DNA of 64,000 bases from Lactococcus formosensis (GCF_018403745.1 NZ_BOVP01000005.1:1-64000); one strand, 5' to 3'; shown: positions 7,947 through 17,744, counted from the stretch's first letter. Made by a program: numbers and translations. Notes: generated by a model from the sequence alone, not told the origin.

Positions 7947-9449
7947 TTAAACCAAACTATGTTTCACCAGAAAATCGTGGGCTACAGCAGCGGGATCTTT
8001 TTGTTCAACATTGACAGCGTAATTCATGTCAATCATTTCCTTATTGGTTATTTTTCCTGAGAGTTCGTTTAAAATTTTTTCTAATTGGGGATATTTTTTT
8101 AGGAGACTGTTGTTCATCAAAGGAGCGGCTTGATAGGGTGGGAAAAGATTTTTATCATCATTCAGTACAGTGAGTTCATATTGCTTGATTTGACTGTCTG
8201 TGGAGTAGACTTGTGCCAAATCAATGTTATTACTGTTTAAAGCATTGTAGATCAGGCTTGTTTGCATTGTCTTCACATCAAAACTTAACCCATATAAACT
8301 TTGAATTCCGATATAGCCATCCTGACGGTGTGCAAATTCTAAGTCGAATCCAGCTTTAACGGAAGGCAAGCTTTGCAGATCAGAAATATTTTTAAGGTGA
8401 TGTTTCTGGGCATAGCTATTTTTAACAGCTAATGCATAAGTATCCTGGAACTCCATAGGTGCAAGATAAGTAAAGTTGTCAAGCTTAGCAATGCCTGCGC
8501 GCGCCTCTTCATAAACTTTTTTGGGGTCGGTGGAAGTCGTATTTTTTTTCAAAAATGTCGTTAAGACTGTTCCAGAAAATTCAGGATAAATATCGATTTT
8601 ATTTGATTTTAAAGCATTGTAAAGGAAGGTTGTGTCTCCAAAGTTGGACTTGAGTGTGACTTCGATATCACTGTTCTTCTCAATAACTTCCTTGTACATA
8701 TTTATCAAAAGTGTCGGCTCAGCTCCGAGTTTTCCAGCAATAGTAATCTGTGGATGAGTATTAGAATGAGGCTGATAATATGAACCCAACAAGAGTAAAA
8801 GCCCAGCAAAGAAGCTAATCAGAATGGTCCGAATTTTTGCTTTTTCCAAGAAGCGGAGTAAGGTTGAGAAAATAACGGCCAGTAAAGCAGAGGAAAGCGC
8901 TCCAATCAGGATAAGGTTAACATCATTGGAGTTAATGCCTAAGAGGATGAAATTTCCGAGTCCGCCTGCTCCAATAAGTGCAGCTAAAGTTGCGGTCCCA
9001 ATAATCATGACTGCACTTGTACGAATACCTGCCATAATAAAGGGTAGAGCAAGTATCAGTTCAAACTTCATCAAGCGCTCCCGCCGATTCATTCCAAAAG
9101 CCGTTGCAGCTTCAATTAAGGATGGATCAATTTGTTGAAGTCCTGTGTAGGTATTTTGGATAATGGGAAAAAGGGCATAGACAACTAATGCAACAATGGC
9201 TGGCAAAGAGCCAATACCAATGAAAGGAATCAATAATCCAAGAAGGGCCAAACTTGGAATAGTTTGGAAAATTCCTGTAATTTGTAGTGCAGGCTCAGCA
9301 GTTTTGGGATAACGTCTTAAAAGTAAAGCAAGAGGAAGCGCGATTAAAATAGCGATAAACAGAGAAACTAAAGAAATTTGGACATGCTCTAAAAGAGCAG
9401 TCCAAAACTGATGTTCTTGCTGTTGAAAGGTAGCAATCAAATTATTCAT
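7947..9449 (-). CDS. ABC importer permease fused to substrate-binding protein (EgtU/OpuB-like)
   Basis: A 500-residue fusion protein. Residues 1-215 are a ProW-type permease with about six TM segments and the EAA-type loop [25 protein letters not shown]. Residues from about 232 onward are an OpuAC/QAT-type binding domain starting [19 protein letters not shown], with [10 protein letters not shown] near the end. This layout is shared by the choline/betaine systems of lactococci and by pneumococcal EgtU, the ergothioneine importer. The binding domain resembles EgtU closely as I recall it, so ergothioneine is as likely a substrate as a compatible solute. It overlaps the ATPase gene by 8 bases, so the two are co-translated. 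Confidence 0.88.
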   Translation of the reverse strand: MNNLIATFQQQEHQFWTALLEHVQISLVSLFIAILIALPLALLLRRYPKTAEPALQITGIFQTIPSLALLGLLIPFIGIGSLPAIVALVVYALFPIIQNTYTGLQQIDPSLIEAATAFGMNRRERLMKFELILALPFIMAGIRTSAVMIIGTATLAALIGAGGLGNFILLGINSNDVNLILIGALSSALLAVIFSTLLRFLEKAKIRTILISFFAGLLLLLGSYYQPHSNTHPQITIAGKLGAEPTLLINMYKEVIEKNSDIEVTLKSNFGDTTFLYNALKSNKIDIYPEFSGTVLTTFLKKNTTSTDPKKVYEEARAGIAKLDNFTYLAPMEFQDTYALAVKNSYAQKHHLKNISDLQSLPSVKAGFDLEFAHRQDGYIGIQSLYGLSFDVKTMQTSLIYNALNSNNIDLAQVYSTDSQIKQYELTVLNDDKNLFPPYQAAPLMNNSLLKKYPQLEKILNELSGKITNKEMIDMNYAVNVEQKDPAAVAHDFLVKHSLV

Positions 9450-10284
9450 GAGTATCGTCCTCCAGACTGTTTAAGATTTCCCCCAAAGGCGTTTCTTCCG
9501 AAAAATCATGAGTTGCAAGGACTTGTTCAAGATTTTTTAATTTATATTGAGATAGATCTTGCTGATAATCAGTGAAGAAGTCCGCTACAAAAGTATTTGC
9601 TGGAGCATTTAAAATTTCTTGGGGGCGTCCCACTTGTTGAAGTTCACCATCTTTGAGAATAGCGATACGGTCAGCCATCGCCATTCCTTCAGACATATCG
9701 TGGGTAACAAAAACCGTTGTGATTTTTAAGGTTTTTTGTAAATCTTTGACCAGTTCCTGTAGCTGTTTACGGGAGATAGGATCCAGAGCGGAGAAAGGTT
9801 CGTCCATTAAAATAATCTTTGGTTTACAGGCGATAGCACGTAAAATACCAATCCGCTGTGCTTCACCCCCAGAAAGTTCGTGAGGATAGCGGTTAAGATA
9901 CTTTTCGGCATCTAGACCAACTAAAGGAAGGAGTTCGAGTACACGCTCACGTATTTCTCTTTTGCTCCAACCTTTCATGGTTGGGATGATACTAATATTT
10001 TCTAAAACGGTCATGTTAGGAAAGAGCGCAATTTGTTGGAGAACATATCCTATTTGAAGACGCAAGTCCCTTAAGTTAATTGTTTGAATATCTTGATCAT
10101 CAATGAGAACCTGTCCTTGATTGGGTTCGATGAGCCGGTTAATCATCTTGAGTAATGTTGTTTTTCCACCACCCGAAGAGCCTGCGAGGACAAAAAACTC
10201 ATGACTTTTTATGGATAAGTTGATATCTGAAAGTACGGCTTTGTCTCCGTATTTTTTAGTAACATTTTTAAATGTAATAGTCAT
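9442..10284 (-). CDS. ABC importer ATP-binding protein (EgtV/OpuA-like)
   Basis: The partner ATPase of the fused permease/binding protein. It has 280 residues: Walker [10 protein letters not shown] (about 33-41), a Q-loop, signature LSGGEAQR and Walker [14 protein letters not shown]. After the ATPase core there is only a short tail of about 40 residues, with no CBS domains. It therefore lacks the ionic-strength sensor of OpuA-type betaine transporters. The ATG lies six bases after TGTTAAAAT with no Shine-Dalgarno, so the operon mRNA is probably leaderless. Confidence 0.9.
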   Translation of the reverse strand: MTITFKNVTKKYGDKAVLSDINLSIKSHEFFVLAGSSGGGKTTLLKMINRLIEPNQGQVLIDDQDIQTINLRDLRLQIGYVLQQIALFPNMTVLENISIIPTMKGWSKREIRERVLELLPLVGLDAEKYLNRYPHELSGGEAQRIGILRAIACKPKIILMDEPFSALDPISRKQLQELVKDLQKTLKITTVFVTHDMSEGMAMADRIAILKDGELQQVGRPQEILNAPANTFVADFFTDYQQDLSQYKLKNLEQVLATHDFSEETPLGEILNSLEDDTHE

Positions 10285-10290
10285 AGTGTC

Positions 10291-10299
10291 ATTTTAACA
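10291..10299 (-). promoter_or_regulatory. Extended -10 for a leaderless egtV-like mRNA
   Basis: On the minus strand TGTTAAAAT is followed by GACACT and the ATG at 10284. Confidence 0.55.
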
Positions 10300-10358
10300 T
10301 TTTATCTTTCAGTTCTTTCAGGAAATGGATTACTATTTTTCTGGATGGAAGGGTATAG

Positions 10359-10384
10359 AAAAAGCCCTCAAAGAGGACTTTTTT
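10359..10384 (-). terminator. Terminator of the luxS-oxidoreductase unit
   Basis: On the minus strand AAAAAGTCCTC pairs with GAGGGCTTTTT (one wobble pair). It overlaps the stop of the Gfo gene and separates it from the ABC operon. Confidence 0.82.
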
Positions 10385-11396
10385 ATTTAAAGCCATTTTC
10401 TAAAGTTTCAATAACCGTCAAAATTTGCTCATCCGAAACAAGTTTTTCAGCTCCATTCACGAGTGAATCATAAGCCGCATCATAGACACGACCATAATCG
10501 CCTGAAACTGTAGGAATTGACTTTTCAATACGATCTCCATTTTGATTGTAGTATGTCAATTGAGCAAAATCTTGCGGTGTATCGGCCCCAAAACCTTCAC
10601 TTCCTGGGAAGATTCCTACCTTCAAATCATTTTCCTGTTGGTCAACGTTTTCTTTAATTAAAGTTCCTCTAGAACCATAAAGCACCCATTTGGGACGTTT
10701 GAGCGCAGCCAGTTCAGTGGCTTGGACGGTTGCTCGGAAATCAGTGTAAAGCAAGTTTACAGAGAAGTAATCGTCCACAGCATTTGAATCGCGTGTTGAA
10801 CGGATATCGTACTGTACATCTTTTGGATGTCCAAAGAGTGAAACCATTTGGTCAACCATGTGTACACCATGGCCATACCAGGCACCGTCAAAGTTTTTTC
10901 CAGCAGTTGTATCTGTTGGACGATAGTGATCCATAGTGACAGTAATGTCAAGCAAATCTCCTAAGTAACCCGCATCCAAAACTTTTTTAATCGTCAAAAA
11001 ATCACTGTCAAAACGACGGTTTTGGAAAGGCATAAAGAAGAGATTATTTTCTTGAGCGATACCAACTAATTCTTTGGCTTGTTCTAACGTTTCCACTAAC
11101 GGTTTATCACAGATAACATTTTTTCCACCCAGTAAAAGCTTTTTACTCGTTTCGTAATGTGCAGCACCTGGAGTGACGACAACGACTAAATCAATTGAAT
11201 CATCTTGAATAATATCATTGATGTCTGTTGAAAAAACGGTTCCTTCAGCCTCAAGAATAGCTTGCTCAGGACGTTTACCTAGGCTACGATTGACAATGCG
11301 CGCAATGTTGAAGTGCTCACGAATTTTAACATACGGAATATGATAGCGATTGGTGGACTTCCCAAAACCAACATAAGCAATGTTTAACTTTTTCAT
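10383..11396 (-). CDS. Gfo/Idh/MocA family oxidoreductase
   Basis: An NAD(P)-dependent sugar or polyol dehydrogenase-like protein of 337 residues. The Rossmann N-terminus reads NIAYVGFGKSTNRYHIPYV. The family motif VICDKPL (about residues 96-102) carries the conserved lysine of EKP. The C-terminal half is the alpha/beta domain typical of YvaA/YdgJ-like members. The substrate cannot be named. Its ATG overlaps the stop of the upstream 49-codon ORF (ATGA), so translation is probably coupled; that ORF in turn follows luxS. Confidence 0.88.
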   Translation of the reverse strand: MKKLNIAYVGFGKSTNRYHIPYVKIREHFNIARIVNRSLGKRPEQAILEAEGTVFSTDINDIIQDDSIDLVVVVTPGAAHYETSKKLLLGGKNVICDKPLVETLEQAKELVGIAQENNLFFMPFQNRRFDSDFLTIKKVLDAGYLGDLLDITVTMDHYRPTDTTAGKNFDGAWYGHGVHMVDQMVSLFGHPKDVQYDIRSTRDSNAVDDYFSVNLLYTDFRATVQATELAALKRPKWVLYGSRGTLIKENVDQQENDLKVGIFPGSEGFGADTPQDFAQLTYYNQNGDRIEKSIPTVSGDYGRVYDAAYDSLVNGAEKLVSDEQILTVIETLENGFK

Positions 11397-11542
11397 GCTT
11401 TCTTCTCTTTTTTCTTTTTAGCTAAGTGTTGTTTTTTTAATTCTTCAATTTTTGACAACTTGTCTGTCTTTTTATTTGAATTTTTCTCGTGGAATTTTTG
11501 GACAGAGGCTTGTCCTTTATAGTCTAATTGATACTTTCCCAT
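11393..11542 (-). CDS. Small lysine-rich protein, 49 residues
   Basis: A short ORF between luxS and the Gfo oxidoreductase. It starts MGKYQLDYKGQASVQKF and ends in a very basic tail (LAKKKKEKKA); about a third of the residues are lysine. GAGAGAAAGAGA just upstream could serve as Shine-Dalgarno. Its stop overlaps the next ATG by the ATGA arrangement and it starts 14 bases after the luxS stop. The tight packing argues that it is a real gene. The family was not recognised. A nucleic-acid or ribosome-binding role is only a guess from its charge. Confidence 0.7.
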   Translation of the reverse strand: MGKYQLDYKGQASVQKFHEKNSNKKTDKLSKIEELKKQHLAKKKKEKKA

Positions 11543-11556
11543 AGTTCTCTTTCTCT

Positions 11557-12036
11557 CTATTTTACAAGGCGACGTTCGAAAGCATCCGAGGAGATACCCT
11601 CACTCAATATTTTCTTCGCCCATTCTTTTGCTGAAAACAATGAGTGATCACGATAATTACCACATTCTTTTTCGGCAACACCTGGGACATTATCCCAAGT
11701 GAAACTGTCTCCTGCGAGCTCTTCCAAAGATGAAGTGATTACTTTAGCAATCTCTTCAGCAGTTGGCTCGCCCCACATAATCATATGGAAACCAGTGCGA
11801 CATCCAAAGGGAGAAAAGTCAATCATACCATCAATACGGTCACGTATCAGACTTGCCATTGAGTGTTCGATAGTGTGTAGTCCGCTTGTAGGAATTTCAC
11901 CGTGATTAGGTTGCACAAAACGGACGTCAAAGTTGGTAATAATGTCACCCTTAGGGCCTGTTTCTGTCCCAATTAGACGCACATAGGGTGCTAAAACTTT
12001 TGTGTGATCGAGCTGGAATGATTCTACTTCAGCCAT
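11557..12036 (-). CDS. luxS: S-ribosylhomocysteine lyase
   Basis: Cleaves S-ribosylhomocysteine to homocysteine and DPD, the precursor of autoinducer-2; part of the activated methyl cycle. The 159-residue length is normal. The metal site is complete: HTIEH (H54, E57, H58) and C125 in [10 protein letters not shown]. The catalytic cysteine lies in FGCRTGFH (C79). TGGAGGT lies 8 bases before the ATG. A TGGTAAAAT extended -10 upstream may be its promoter. It heads a minus-strand unit with the 49-residue ORF and the oxidoreductase. Confidence 0.97.
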   Translation of the reverse strand: MAEVESFQLDHTKVLAPYVRLIGTETGPKGDIITNFDVRFVQPNHGEIPTSGLHTIEHSMASLIRDRIDGMIDFSPFGCRTGFHMIMWGEPTAEEIAKVITSSLEELAGDSFTWDNVPGVAEKECGNYRDHSLFSAKEWAKKILSEGISSDAFERRLVK

Positions 12037-12156
12037 TTTTCTTACCTCCAGTATTCTTTAGTATTCTTCTATTTTACCATTTTTTGAACCAAAATTTTTT
12101 TGTCTGACCTCGTAAAGTGATAGAATGAAGCTAGAAAGTAAAGAAAAGGAGAAATT

Positions 12157-13002
12157 ATGTCACTTACAGAAACTTACACTCTCGCAAATGGTATGACAAT
12201 TCCAAAAGTTGGTTTTGGAACATGGCAATCTAAAGATGGCGAAGAAGCGTATCAAGCTGTTAAAACAGCCTTAGAAGTTGGATACCGTCATATTGATACA
12301 GCAGCTGTTTATGGAAATGAAGAGTCCGTTGGTCGAGCGATTAAAGATAGTGGGATTGCACGCGAAGACTTGTTTATTACGACAAAACTTTGGGCTGTTG
12401 GCACAACAGAAGATGCGCGAGCGGCTCTTGATGAAAGTTTGGAAAAATTAGGCTTAGACTATGTAGACCTTTATCTTATTCACTGGCCAAACCCAAAAGC
12501 ATTTCGCCCGAACTTTGCAGAGCGCAATGCTGCAGTCTGGAAAGCAATGGAAGAAGGCGTACGTGATAAGAAAGTCCGTGCTATTGGAGTGTCTAACTTC
12601 CATCCACGACATTTAGAACCTTTACTAGAAGTAGCCGAAATTAAACCAGTTGTCAACCAAATTATGGTTAATCCCTCGGATCAGCAAGAAGAGGTTGTTG
12701 CCTTCAATAAAGCACATGATATCTTGACAGAGGCTTATAGTCCACTTGGTACTGGAAAAATATTTGCGGTTACTGAGTTGACTGATATTGCAGATAAATA
12801 TGGTAAAACAGTTGCCCAAGTCGTTTTACGTTGGAGTTTACACAAAGGCTATCTTCCTTTACCTAAGTCTGTGACGGCCAGCCGTATTAAAGAAAATGCG
12901 GATATCTTTGATTTTGATTTGACCGAAGAAGATATTACTTTTATCGACAGCCTTCATGGTAAAGCGGGTCTAGCACGCAACCCAGACGAAGTTGATCACT
13001 AA
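12157..13002 (+). CDS. Aldo/keto reductase
   Basis: A 281-residue NADPH-dependent carbonyl reductase of the AKR5-like group found in Firmicutes (relatives act on glyoxal, diketogulonate or xylose). The full catalytic tetrad is visible: D47 and Y52 in HIDTAAVYGNE, K77 in TTKLW and H109 in LIHWP. The cofactor loop includes the late motif LPLPKSVTASRIKEN. AAAGGAG precedes the ATG, and a TGATAGAAT extended -10 at 12118 is the likely promoter. The substrate is unknown. Confidence 0.92.
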   Translation: MSLTETYTLANGMTIPKVGFGTWQSKDGEEAYQAVKTALEVGYRHIDTAAVYGNEESVGRAIKDSGIAREDLFITTKLWAVGTTEDARAALDESLEKLGLDYVDLYLIHWPNPKAFRPNFAERNAAVWKAMEEGVRDKKVRAIGVSNFHPRHLEPLLEVAEIKPVVNQIMVNPSDQQEEVVAFNKAHDILTEAYSPLGTGKIFAVTELTDIADKYGKTVAQVVLRWSLHKGYLPLPKSVTASRIKENADIFDFDLTEEDITFIDSLHGKAGLARNPDEVDH

Positions 13003-13011
13003 AATAAGTTG

Positions 13012-13050
13012 AAAGACATTCAAATTGTAAGATTTGAATGTCTTTTTTTA
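13012..13050 (+). terminator. Terminator of the aldo/keto reductase gene
   Basis: A perfect long stem AAAGACATTCAAAT/ATTTGAATGTCTTT is followed by a T-run. Confidence 0.93.
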
Positions 13051-13117
13051 TAATTGACAGAATATAGACAGGAAGAATAATAAAGCGTTAAAAAAGTGTT
13101 TTATTTCACAAAAATGA

Positions 13118-13146
13118 TTGCTAAAAAAGAATGAAAGTGCTATCAT
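13118..13146 (+). promoter_or_regulatory. ald promoter with overlapping cre-like site
   Basis: TTGCTA, 17 bases, TATCAT. The spacer and -10 overlap TGAAAGTGCTATCA (13132-13145). That differs from the CcpA consensus TGNAANCGNTNNCA at one fixed position, the central C being T. Repression by CcpA on preferred sugars is therefore likely. Confidence 0.6.
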
Positions 13147-13180
13147 TTAATTGATAAAGAATTCACAAAGGAGAAACAAA

Positions 13181-14275
13181 ATGAAAATTGGTGTAATTAA
13201 AGACCCAAAACAAGGTGAAGCGCGTGTAGGGATGACTCCAGAAAACGTAAAAATTCTCGTTGAAGCAGGTAATGAAGTATTTGTCGATAGCAATGCTGGT
13301 GCAGGTTGTGGTTTTACAAATGACCTTTACGAAGCAGCAGGAGGACAAATCGTTGATACAGAAACTGCTTGGGAAGCAGAGCTTATTGTTAAAGTCAAAG
13401 AACCAATGGAATCTGAATATAAATATTTCAAACCAGGACAAATAATTTGGGGATTCTTACACTTGGCAGCGAACAAAGCTTGTGTTGAAAAAATGATGGA
13501 AGTCGGCGTAACAGCTATTTCTGGTGAAAATATTTCAATCAATGGTGTGCTAGAGTTGCTTAAGCCAATGTCAGCTATTGCGGGACGTCGTGCAGTTAAT
13601 ATTGGGCAATATTATCTTGAAAAACAACATGAAGGGGAAGGAATTCTTCTTCCTGGTATTGAAGGTATCGAGGCTGGTACAGTTGTTATCTTCGGTGGTG
13701 GTAATGCTGCAGAAAATGCTGCCGATATGGCTGTTGCTTTGGGATGTAAAGTTGTTATCATTGAACTTGGTGATGCGCGTATCGCCCAACTTAAAGAACG
13801 CTATGCAGGCAAAACAGTTGAAATCGTTAAATCAACAACTGAAGCTCTGGAAGAAAATATTAAACTTGCAGATGTCTTTATTTCAACAATCTTGATTCCA
13901 GGCGCTAAACCACCAAAATTAGTTAAAGAATATATGGTTGAATCTATGAAACCAGGATCTGTTATCGTGGATATTGCTATTGACCAAGGTGGTACAGTTG
14001 AAACAATTGATCATGCAACAAACCATGCAGATCCAGTCTTTATCAAACACGGTATTATTCATTATGCTGTTCCAAATATGCCAGGAGCAACACCTCGTAC
14101 AGCGACGATAGCTTTGGCTCAAGGCAATATCTCTTTCCTTAAGGATATTTCAGTCAAAGGCTTAGATGAGGCGCTGAAATCAAAAGAACTTTTATCTGGT
14201 TTGAGTGTTTACAAAGGAAAAGTCGTTTCCAAAGCACTTGCGGATTCAATCGATGTTACTTATACGGAACTCTAA
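13181..14275 (+). CDS. ald: Alanine dehydrogenase
   Basis: Reversible NAD-dependent deamination of L-alanine to pyruvate and ammonia. The start at 13181 (MKIGVIKDPKQGE) has AAAGGAG in front; an in-frame TTG further up is not needed. The protein has 364 residues, slightly shorter than the usual 370-378. The substrate-site lysine (VKVKEP) and histidine (LHLAA) are present, as are SVIVDIAIDQGG and HYAVPNMPGATPRT. The dinucleotide loop reads FGGGNAAENAA instead of the common GGGVVGTNAA. It forms an operon with the threonine ammonia-lyase gene, 24 bases downstream. Confidence 0.93.
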   Translation: MKIGVIKDPKQGEARVGMTPENVKILVEAGNEVFVDSNAGAGCGFTNDLYEAAGGQIVDTETAWEAELIVKVKEPMESEYKYFKPGQIIWGFLHLAANKACVEKMMEVGVTAISGENISINGVLELLKPMSAIAGRRAVNIGQYYLEKQHEGEGILLPGIEGIEAGTVVIFGGGNAAENAADMAVALGCKVVIIELGDARIAQLKERYAGKTVEIVKSTTEALEENIKLADVFISTILIPGAKPPKLVKEYMVESMKPGSVIVDIAIDQGGTVETIDHATNHADPVFIKHGIIHYAVPNMPGATPRTATIALAQGNISFLKDISVKGLDEALKSKELLSGLSVYKGKVVSKALADSIDVTYTEL

Positions 14276-14299
14276 AAATAAATCTAAGGAAAAAGAATT

Positions 14300-15307
14300 A
14301 TGCCAAATTTAGCAAATCTGCCAATTACAATTAAAGATATTAAAAAAGCTCAAAATACTGTCAAACAATATGCACGTGAAACACCTTTGATTCAGTCAAT
14401 GTTCTTGACTGCTAGAACAGGTGGTGAAGTTTACTTGAAACTTGAAAATATGCAATTAACAGGTTCATTCAAGTTCCGTGGTGCTTTCAATAAGATTGCT
14501 CAATTGTCACAAGAAGAAAAGGACCGTGGAGTTATTGCTTGTTCAGCAGGAAATCACGCTCAAGGTGTGGCTTTAACATCAAAACTTTTGGGGATCAAAA
14601 GTATTATTGTTATGCCAAAAGGAGCACCTCAAGCCAAAGTTGATGCCACACGTGGTTATGGCGCAGAAGTAATGCTTGAAGGTGAACAGTTTGACGACTC
14701 CAAAGCCTTTTGTGAAGCTTACGCTAAAGAAAATAACATTACCTATATTCCACCATATGACGATGCAGAGGTAATGGCTGGACAAGGAACAATTGGTCTT
14801 GAAATCTTAGATCATCTTTGGGATGTTGACACAGTATTGGTACCAGTAGGCGGTGGTGGTTTGATTTCGGGTGTTGCTGTTGCCCTGAAATCCTTCAATC
14901 CTAATATCCAAGTTATTGGTGTTCAAGCTGAAAACTGTCATGGTATGACTGCATCCTTTAGAGAGCGTAAAAAAGTACACCATGACGAAGCTCCAACGAT
15001 TGCAGATGGGTGTCATGTGGCTTACCCTGGGGAACTAACGTTTGAAGTAGTCAATCAAATCGTTGATAATATGGTTCTTGTGACAGAAGAAGAAATCGAA
15101 TTGGCAATCAAAGATTTAATTCAACGTACAAAAATCGTGGTGGAAGGTGCCGGAGCTCTTGCTACAGCTGCCATTCTCTCAGGTAAAGTTGATGATTATG
15201 TGAAAGGGAAAAAAGTTGTTTCTATCGTTTCAGGTGGGAATGTTGACTTGGCCCGTATCGAAGATGTCGTAGATCACTTCCTTATTGCCAATGACAATGA
15301 TCAATAA
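14300..15307 (+). CDS. Threonine ammonia-lyase (short, no ACT domain)
   Basis: A PLP enzyme that deaminates L-threonine (and often L-serine) to 2-oxobutyrate (or pyruvate) and ammonia. The PLP lysine is K58 in GSFKFRGA, and the glycine-rich phosphate loop is VPVGGGGLISG. The 335-residue length has no C-terminal ACT regulatory domain. It thus resembles catabolic TdcB rather than isoleucine-sensitive IlvA. The gene follows ald in the same operon. With Kbl and Tdh just downstream, the context is threonine and alanine breakdown. Confidence 0.9.
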   Translation: MPNLANLPITIKDIKKAQNTVKQYARETPLIQSMFLTARTGGEVYLKLENMQLTGSFKFRGAFNKIAQLSQEEKDRGVIACSAGNHAQGVALTSKLLGIKSIIVMPKGAPQAKVDATRGYGAEVMLEGEQFDDSKAFCEAYAKENNITYIPPYDDAEVMAGQGTIGLEILDHLWDVDTVLVPVGGGGLISGVAVALKSFNPNIQVIGVQAENCHGMTASFRERKKVHHDEAPTIADGCHVAYPGELTFEVVNQIVDNMVLVTEEEIELAIKDLIQRTKIVVEGAGALATAAILSGKVDDYVKGKKVVSIVSGGNVDLARIEDVVDHFLIANDNDQ

Positions 15308-15317
15308 TTTTTAAAAC

Positions 15318-15347
15318 AAAAGACTCTGAATTTCAGTGTCTTTTTTT
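15318..15347 (+). terminator. Terminator of the ald operon
   Basis: AAAAGAC-CTGAA pairs with TTCAG-GTCTTTT, with one internal T-T mismatch and a short loop, then a T-run. Confidence 0.82.
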
Positions 15348-15452
15348 GTATAGTTCAGTCTTTTTTTAATCGTGAGATAATTTACCCTGATATCACGAAA
15401 TTCACAAAGACATGTAATTTAAATTAAAATTTAATCAAAGTGCAAAAAATCC

Positions 15453-15481
15453 TTGCATGAGTAAAAAAAAAGTGTTAAACT
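15453..15481 (+). promoter_or_regulatory. kbl promoter
   Basis: TTGCAT, 17 bases, TAAACT, with a TG extension in front of the -10. Confidence 0.7.
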
Positions 15482-15484
15482 TAC

Positions 15485-15498
15485 TGTAAACGGTTACA
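15485..15498 (+). promoter_or_regulatory. cre site at the kbl promoter
   Basis: TGTAAACGGTTACA is a full match to the CcpA operator consensus. It starts four bases after the -10, covering the expected transcription start, so it should block initiation when CcpA is active. Confidence 0.82.
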
Positions 15499-15533
15499 AA
15501 ACATGTAACTAAAAATTGAAAGAAGGTTATAGA

Positions 15534-16724
15534 ATGACTTCAAAAGTTTTAACACAGTTCCTCGAAAATGGGCTTGGAGACCTTAAACAAAAAGGTTTGC
15601 TCAACACCATTGATGTCTTAGATAGCGCCAATGGTCCTGAGATTACAGTTGCGGGCAACAAGATGATTAACCTTGCTTCAAATAACTATTTGGGATTTGC
15701 AACACGCCCTGAATTAATTCAAGCGACAAAAGATGCAACAGATAAATATGGAGCAGGAGCAGGTGCCGTACGTACAATCAACGGTACTTTAGACATCCAT
15801 ATTGAATTGGAGAAAACAATTGCTGAATTTAAAGGTACAGAGGCTGCTATTGCGTTTCAATCTGGTTTCAATTGTAACATGGGAGCGATTAGCGCTGTCA
15901 TGAAAAAAGGTGATGCAATTCTTTCTGATGAATTGAATCACGCCTCAATTATTGACGGGTGTCGTCTCTCAGGTGCTAAAATTATTCGCGTGAAACACCA
16001 AGATATGGCTGATCTTGAAGCAAAAGCAAAAGAAGCTACCGCGTCTGGTGAATATAATAAAGTAATGTACATCACAGACGGTGTCTTCTCAATGGATGGT
16101 GACGTTGCAAAACTGCCAGAAATTGTCGAAATTGCCGAAAAATATGATTTGATTACATATGTTGATGATGCGCATGGTTCTGGTGTTATGGGCGGCGGAG
16201 CCGGCACAGTAAAACACTTTGGCTTACAAGACAAAATTGACTTCCAAATCGGTACACTTTCAAAAGCGATTGGTGTAGTGGGCGGATATGTAGCAGGTTC
16301 AAAACTTTTGGTTGATTGGCTCAAATCACAAGGTCGTCCTTTCCTCTTTTCAACTTCATTGACACCAGGTGCAGCAGCAGCAGCAAAAGAAGCCTTTGTC
16401 TTAATGCATGATCATCCAGAGTATGTTGAAACACTTTGGGATAACGCAAAATACTTCAAAGAAGAATTGCAAAAAGCCGGCTTTGATACAGGTGTATCTG
16501 AAACACCAATCACACCAGTAATTCTCGGAGATGAAGCAAAAACACAAGAGTTTTCTAAGAAATTGATTGAAAATGGTGTCTATGTTAAACCTATCGTATT
16601 CCCAACTGTACCACTTGGAACAGGACGTGTACGTGCAATGCCTACAGCGGCACATACAAAAGAAATGTTGGATGAAGCCGTTGCTGTTTTTGCCAAAGTG
16701 GGTAAAGAAATCGGATTGATTTAA
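15534..16724 (+). CDS. kbl: Glycine C-acetyltransferase (2-amino-3-ketobutyrate CoA ligase)
   Basis: A PLP enzyme of the alpha-oxoamine synthase family that cleaves 2-amino-3-ketobutyrate with CoA to glycine and acetyl-CoA. This is the second step of threonine catabolism. The 396-residue length is normal. The motifs are [46 protein letters not shown] and the PLP lysine in [13 protein letters not shown]. The ATG at 15534 follows AAGAAGG, so the in-frame TTG at 15516 is rejected. The next gene, tdh, supplies the first step. A perfect cre site lies at the promoter. Confidence 0.95.
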   Translation: MTSKVLTQFLENGLGDLKQKGLLNTIDVLDSANGPEITVAGNKMINLASNNYLGFATRPELIQATKDATDKYGAGAGAVRTINGTLDIHIELEKTIAEFKGTEAAIAFQSGFNCNMGAISAVMKKGDAILSDELNHASIIDGCRLSGAKIIRVKHQDMADLEAKAKEATASGEYNKVMYITDGVFSMDGDVAKLPEIVEIAEKYDLITYVDDAHGSGVMGGGAGTVKHFGLQDKIDFQIGTLSKAIGVVGGYVAGSKLLVDWLKSQGRPFLFSTSLTPGAAAAAKEAFVLMHDHPEYVETLWDNAKYFKEELQKAGFDTGVSETPITPVILGDEAKTQEFSKKLIENGVYVKPIVFPTVPLGTGRVRAMPTAAHTKEMLDEAVAVFAKVGKEIGLI

Positions 16725-16790
16725 TCTCTTAAGGTAAGAAAAACTTTCTATTACAAATAAGCATATAATAAATATATTGGAGAAAATATA

Positions 16791-17744
16791 ATGAAAAAAG
16801 TACTCATCACAGGCGCACTCGGACAAATTGGATCAGAATTAACTGAACGTCTTCGTAAAGATCTTGGTGTTGATAATGTTATTGCAACAGATGTACGTGA
16901 AGTTGAAGGTAATCCAGTTGTCACTGATGGTCATTTTGAAATTTTGGATGTAATGGACCGTGACAAAATGATGGCAATTGCTAAAGATAATGGTGTTGAC
17001 ACTATTATTCACTTAGCTTCACTTCTTTCAGCTGTTGCTGAAGCAAAACCTCAATTTGCTTGGAACTTGAACATGGGCGGCTTGGTTAATGCTTTGGAAA
17101 CAGCGCGTGAACTTAACCTCCAATACTTCTCACCATCATCTATTGCTGCCTTTGGACCAAGTACTCCAATGGACAACACGCCTCAAGTTACAATTCAACG
17201 TCCAAATACAATGTATGGTGTGACTAAAGTTTCTATGGAATTGCTTTGTGATTACTACTACACTAAATTTGGTGTTGATACACGTGGTGTACGCTTCCCA
17301 GGCTTGATTTCATATAAAACATTGCCTGGTGGAGGAACAACAGACTATGCTGTTGACATCTACTATGAAGCAATTAAAAATGGTCATTACTCAAGCTTCA
17401 TCGCTGAAGGAACAAAGATGGATATGATGTATATGCCGGATGCTATCGATGCGATTGTTGACTTGATGAATGCACCTGCAGACAAATTAGTAAACCGCAA
17501 CGCTTTCAATATCACAGCGATGAGCTTTGAGCCTGAAGAAATTGCTGCATCAATCAAAAAATTCATGCCAGACTTCACAATGGATTATGATGTAGATCCA
17601 GTCCGCCAAGGTATTGCTGATAGCTGGCCAAACTCTATCGATGCAACTTGTGCCAAAGAAGAATGGGGCTTCAATCCTAAATATGATTTGGATGCAATGA
17701 CTAAAGAAATGCTTGAAAAACTTACTGAAAAATTAAAAGGCTAA
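16791..17744 (+). CDS. tdh: L-threonine 3-dehydrogenase, SDR (epimerase-like) type
   Basis: Oxidises L-threonine to 2-amino-3-ketobutyrate with NAD, feeding Kbl. The 317-residue protein is of the extended short-chain dehydrogenase type, not the zinc MDR type of E. coli. The Rossmann motif is ITGALGQIGSEL and the catalytic YGVTK has Y and K at the SDR spacing. SPSSIAAFGPSTP and GVRFPGLISYKTLPGGGTTDYAVDIYYEA are hallmark stretches of bacterial SDR threonine dehydrogenases. TTGGAG precedes the ATG. A TATAAT at 16764 may give extra expression independent of kbl. Confidence 0.93.
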   Translation: MKKVLITGALGQIGSELTERLRKDLGVDNVIATDVREVEGNPVVTDGHFEILDVMDRDKMMAIAKDNGVDTIIHLASLLSAVAEAKPQFAWNLNMGGLVNALETARELNLQYFSPSSIAAFGPSTPMDNTPQVTIQRPNTMYGVTKVSMELLCDYYYTKFGVDTRGVRFPGLISYKTLPGGGTTDYAVDIYYEAIKNGHYSSFIAEGTKMDMMYMPDAIDAIVDLMNAPADKLVNRNAFNITAMSFEPEEIAASIKKFMPDFTMDYDVDPVRQGIADSWPNSIDATCAKEEWGFNPKYDLDAMTKEMLEKLTEKLKG

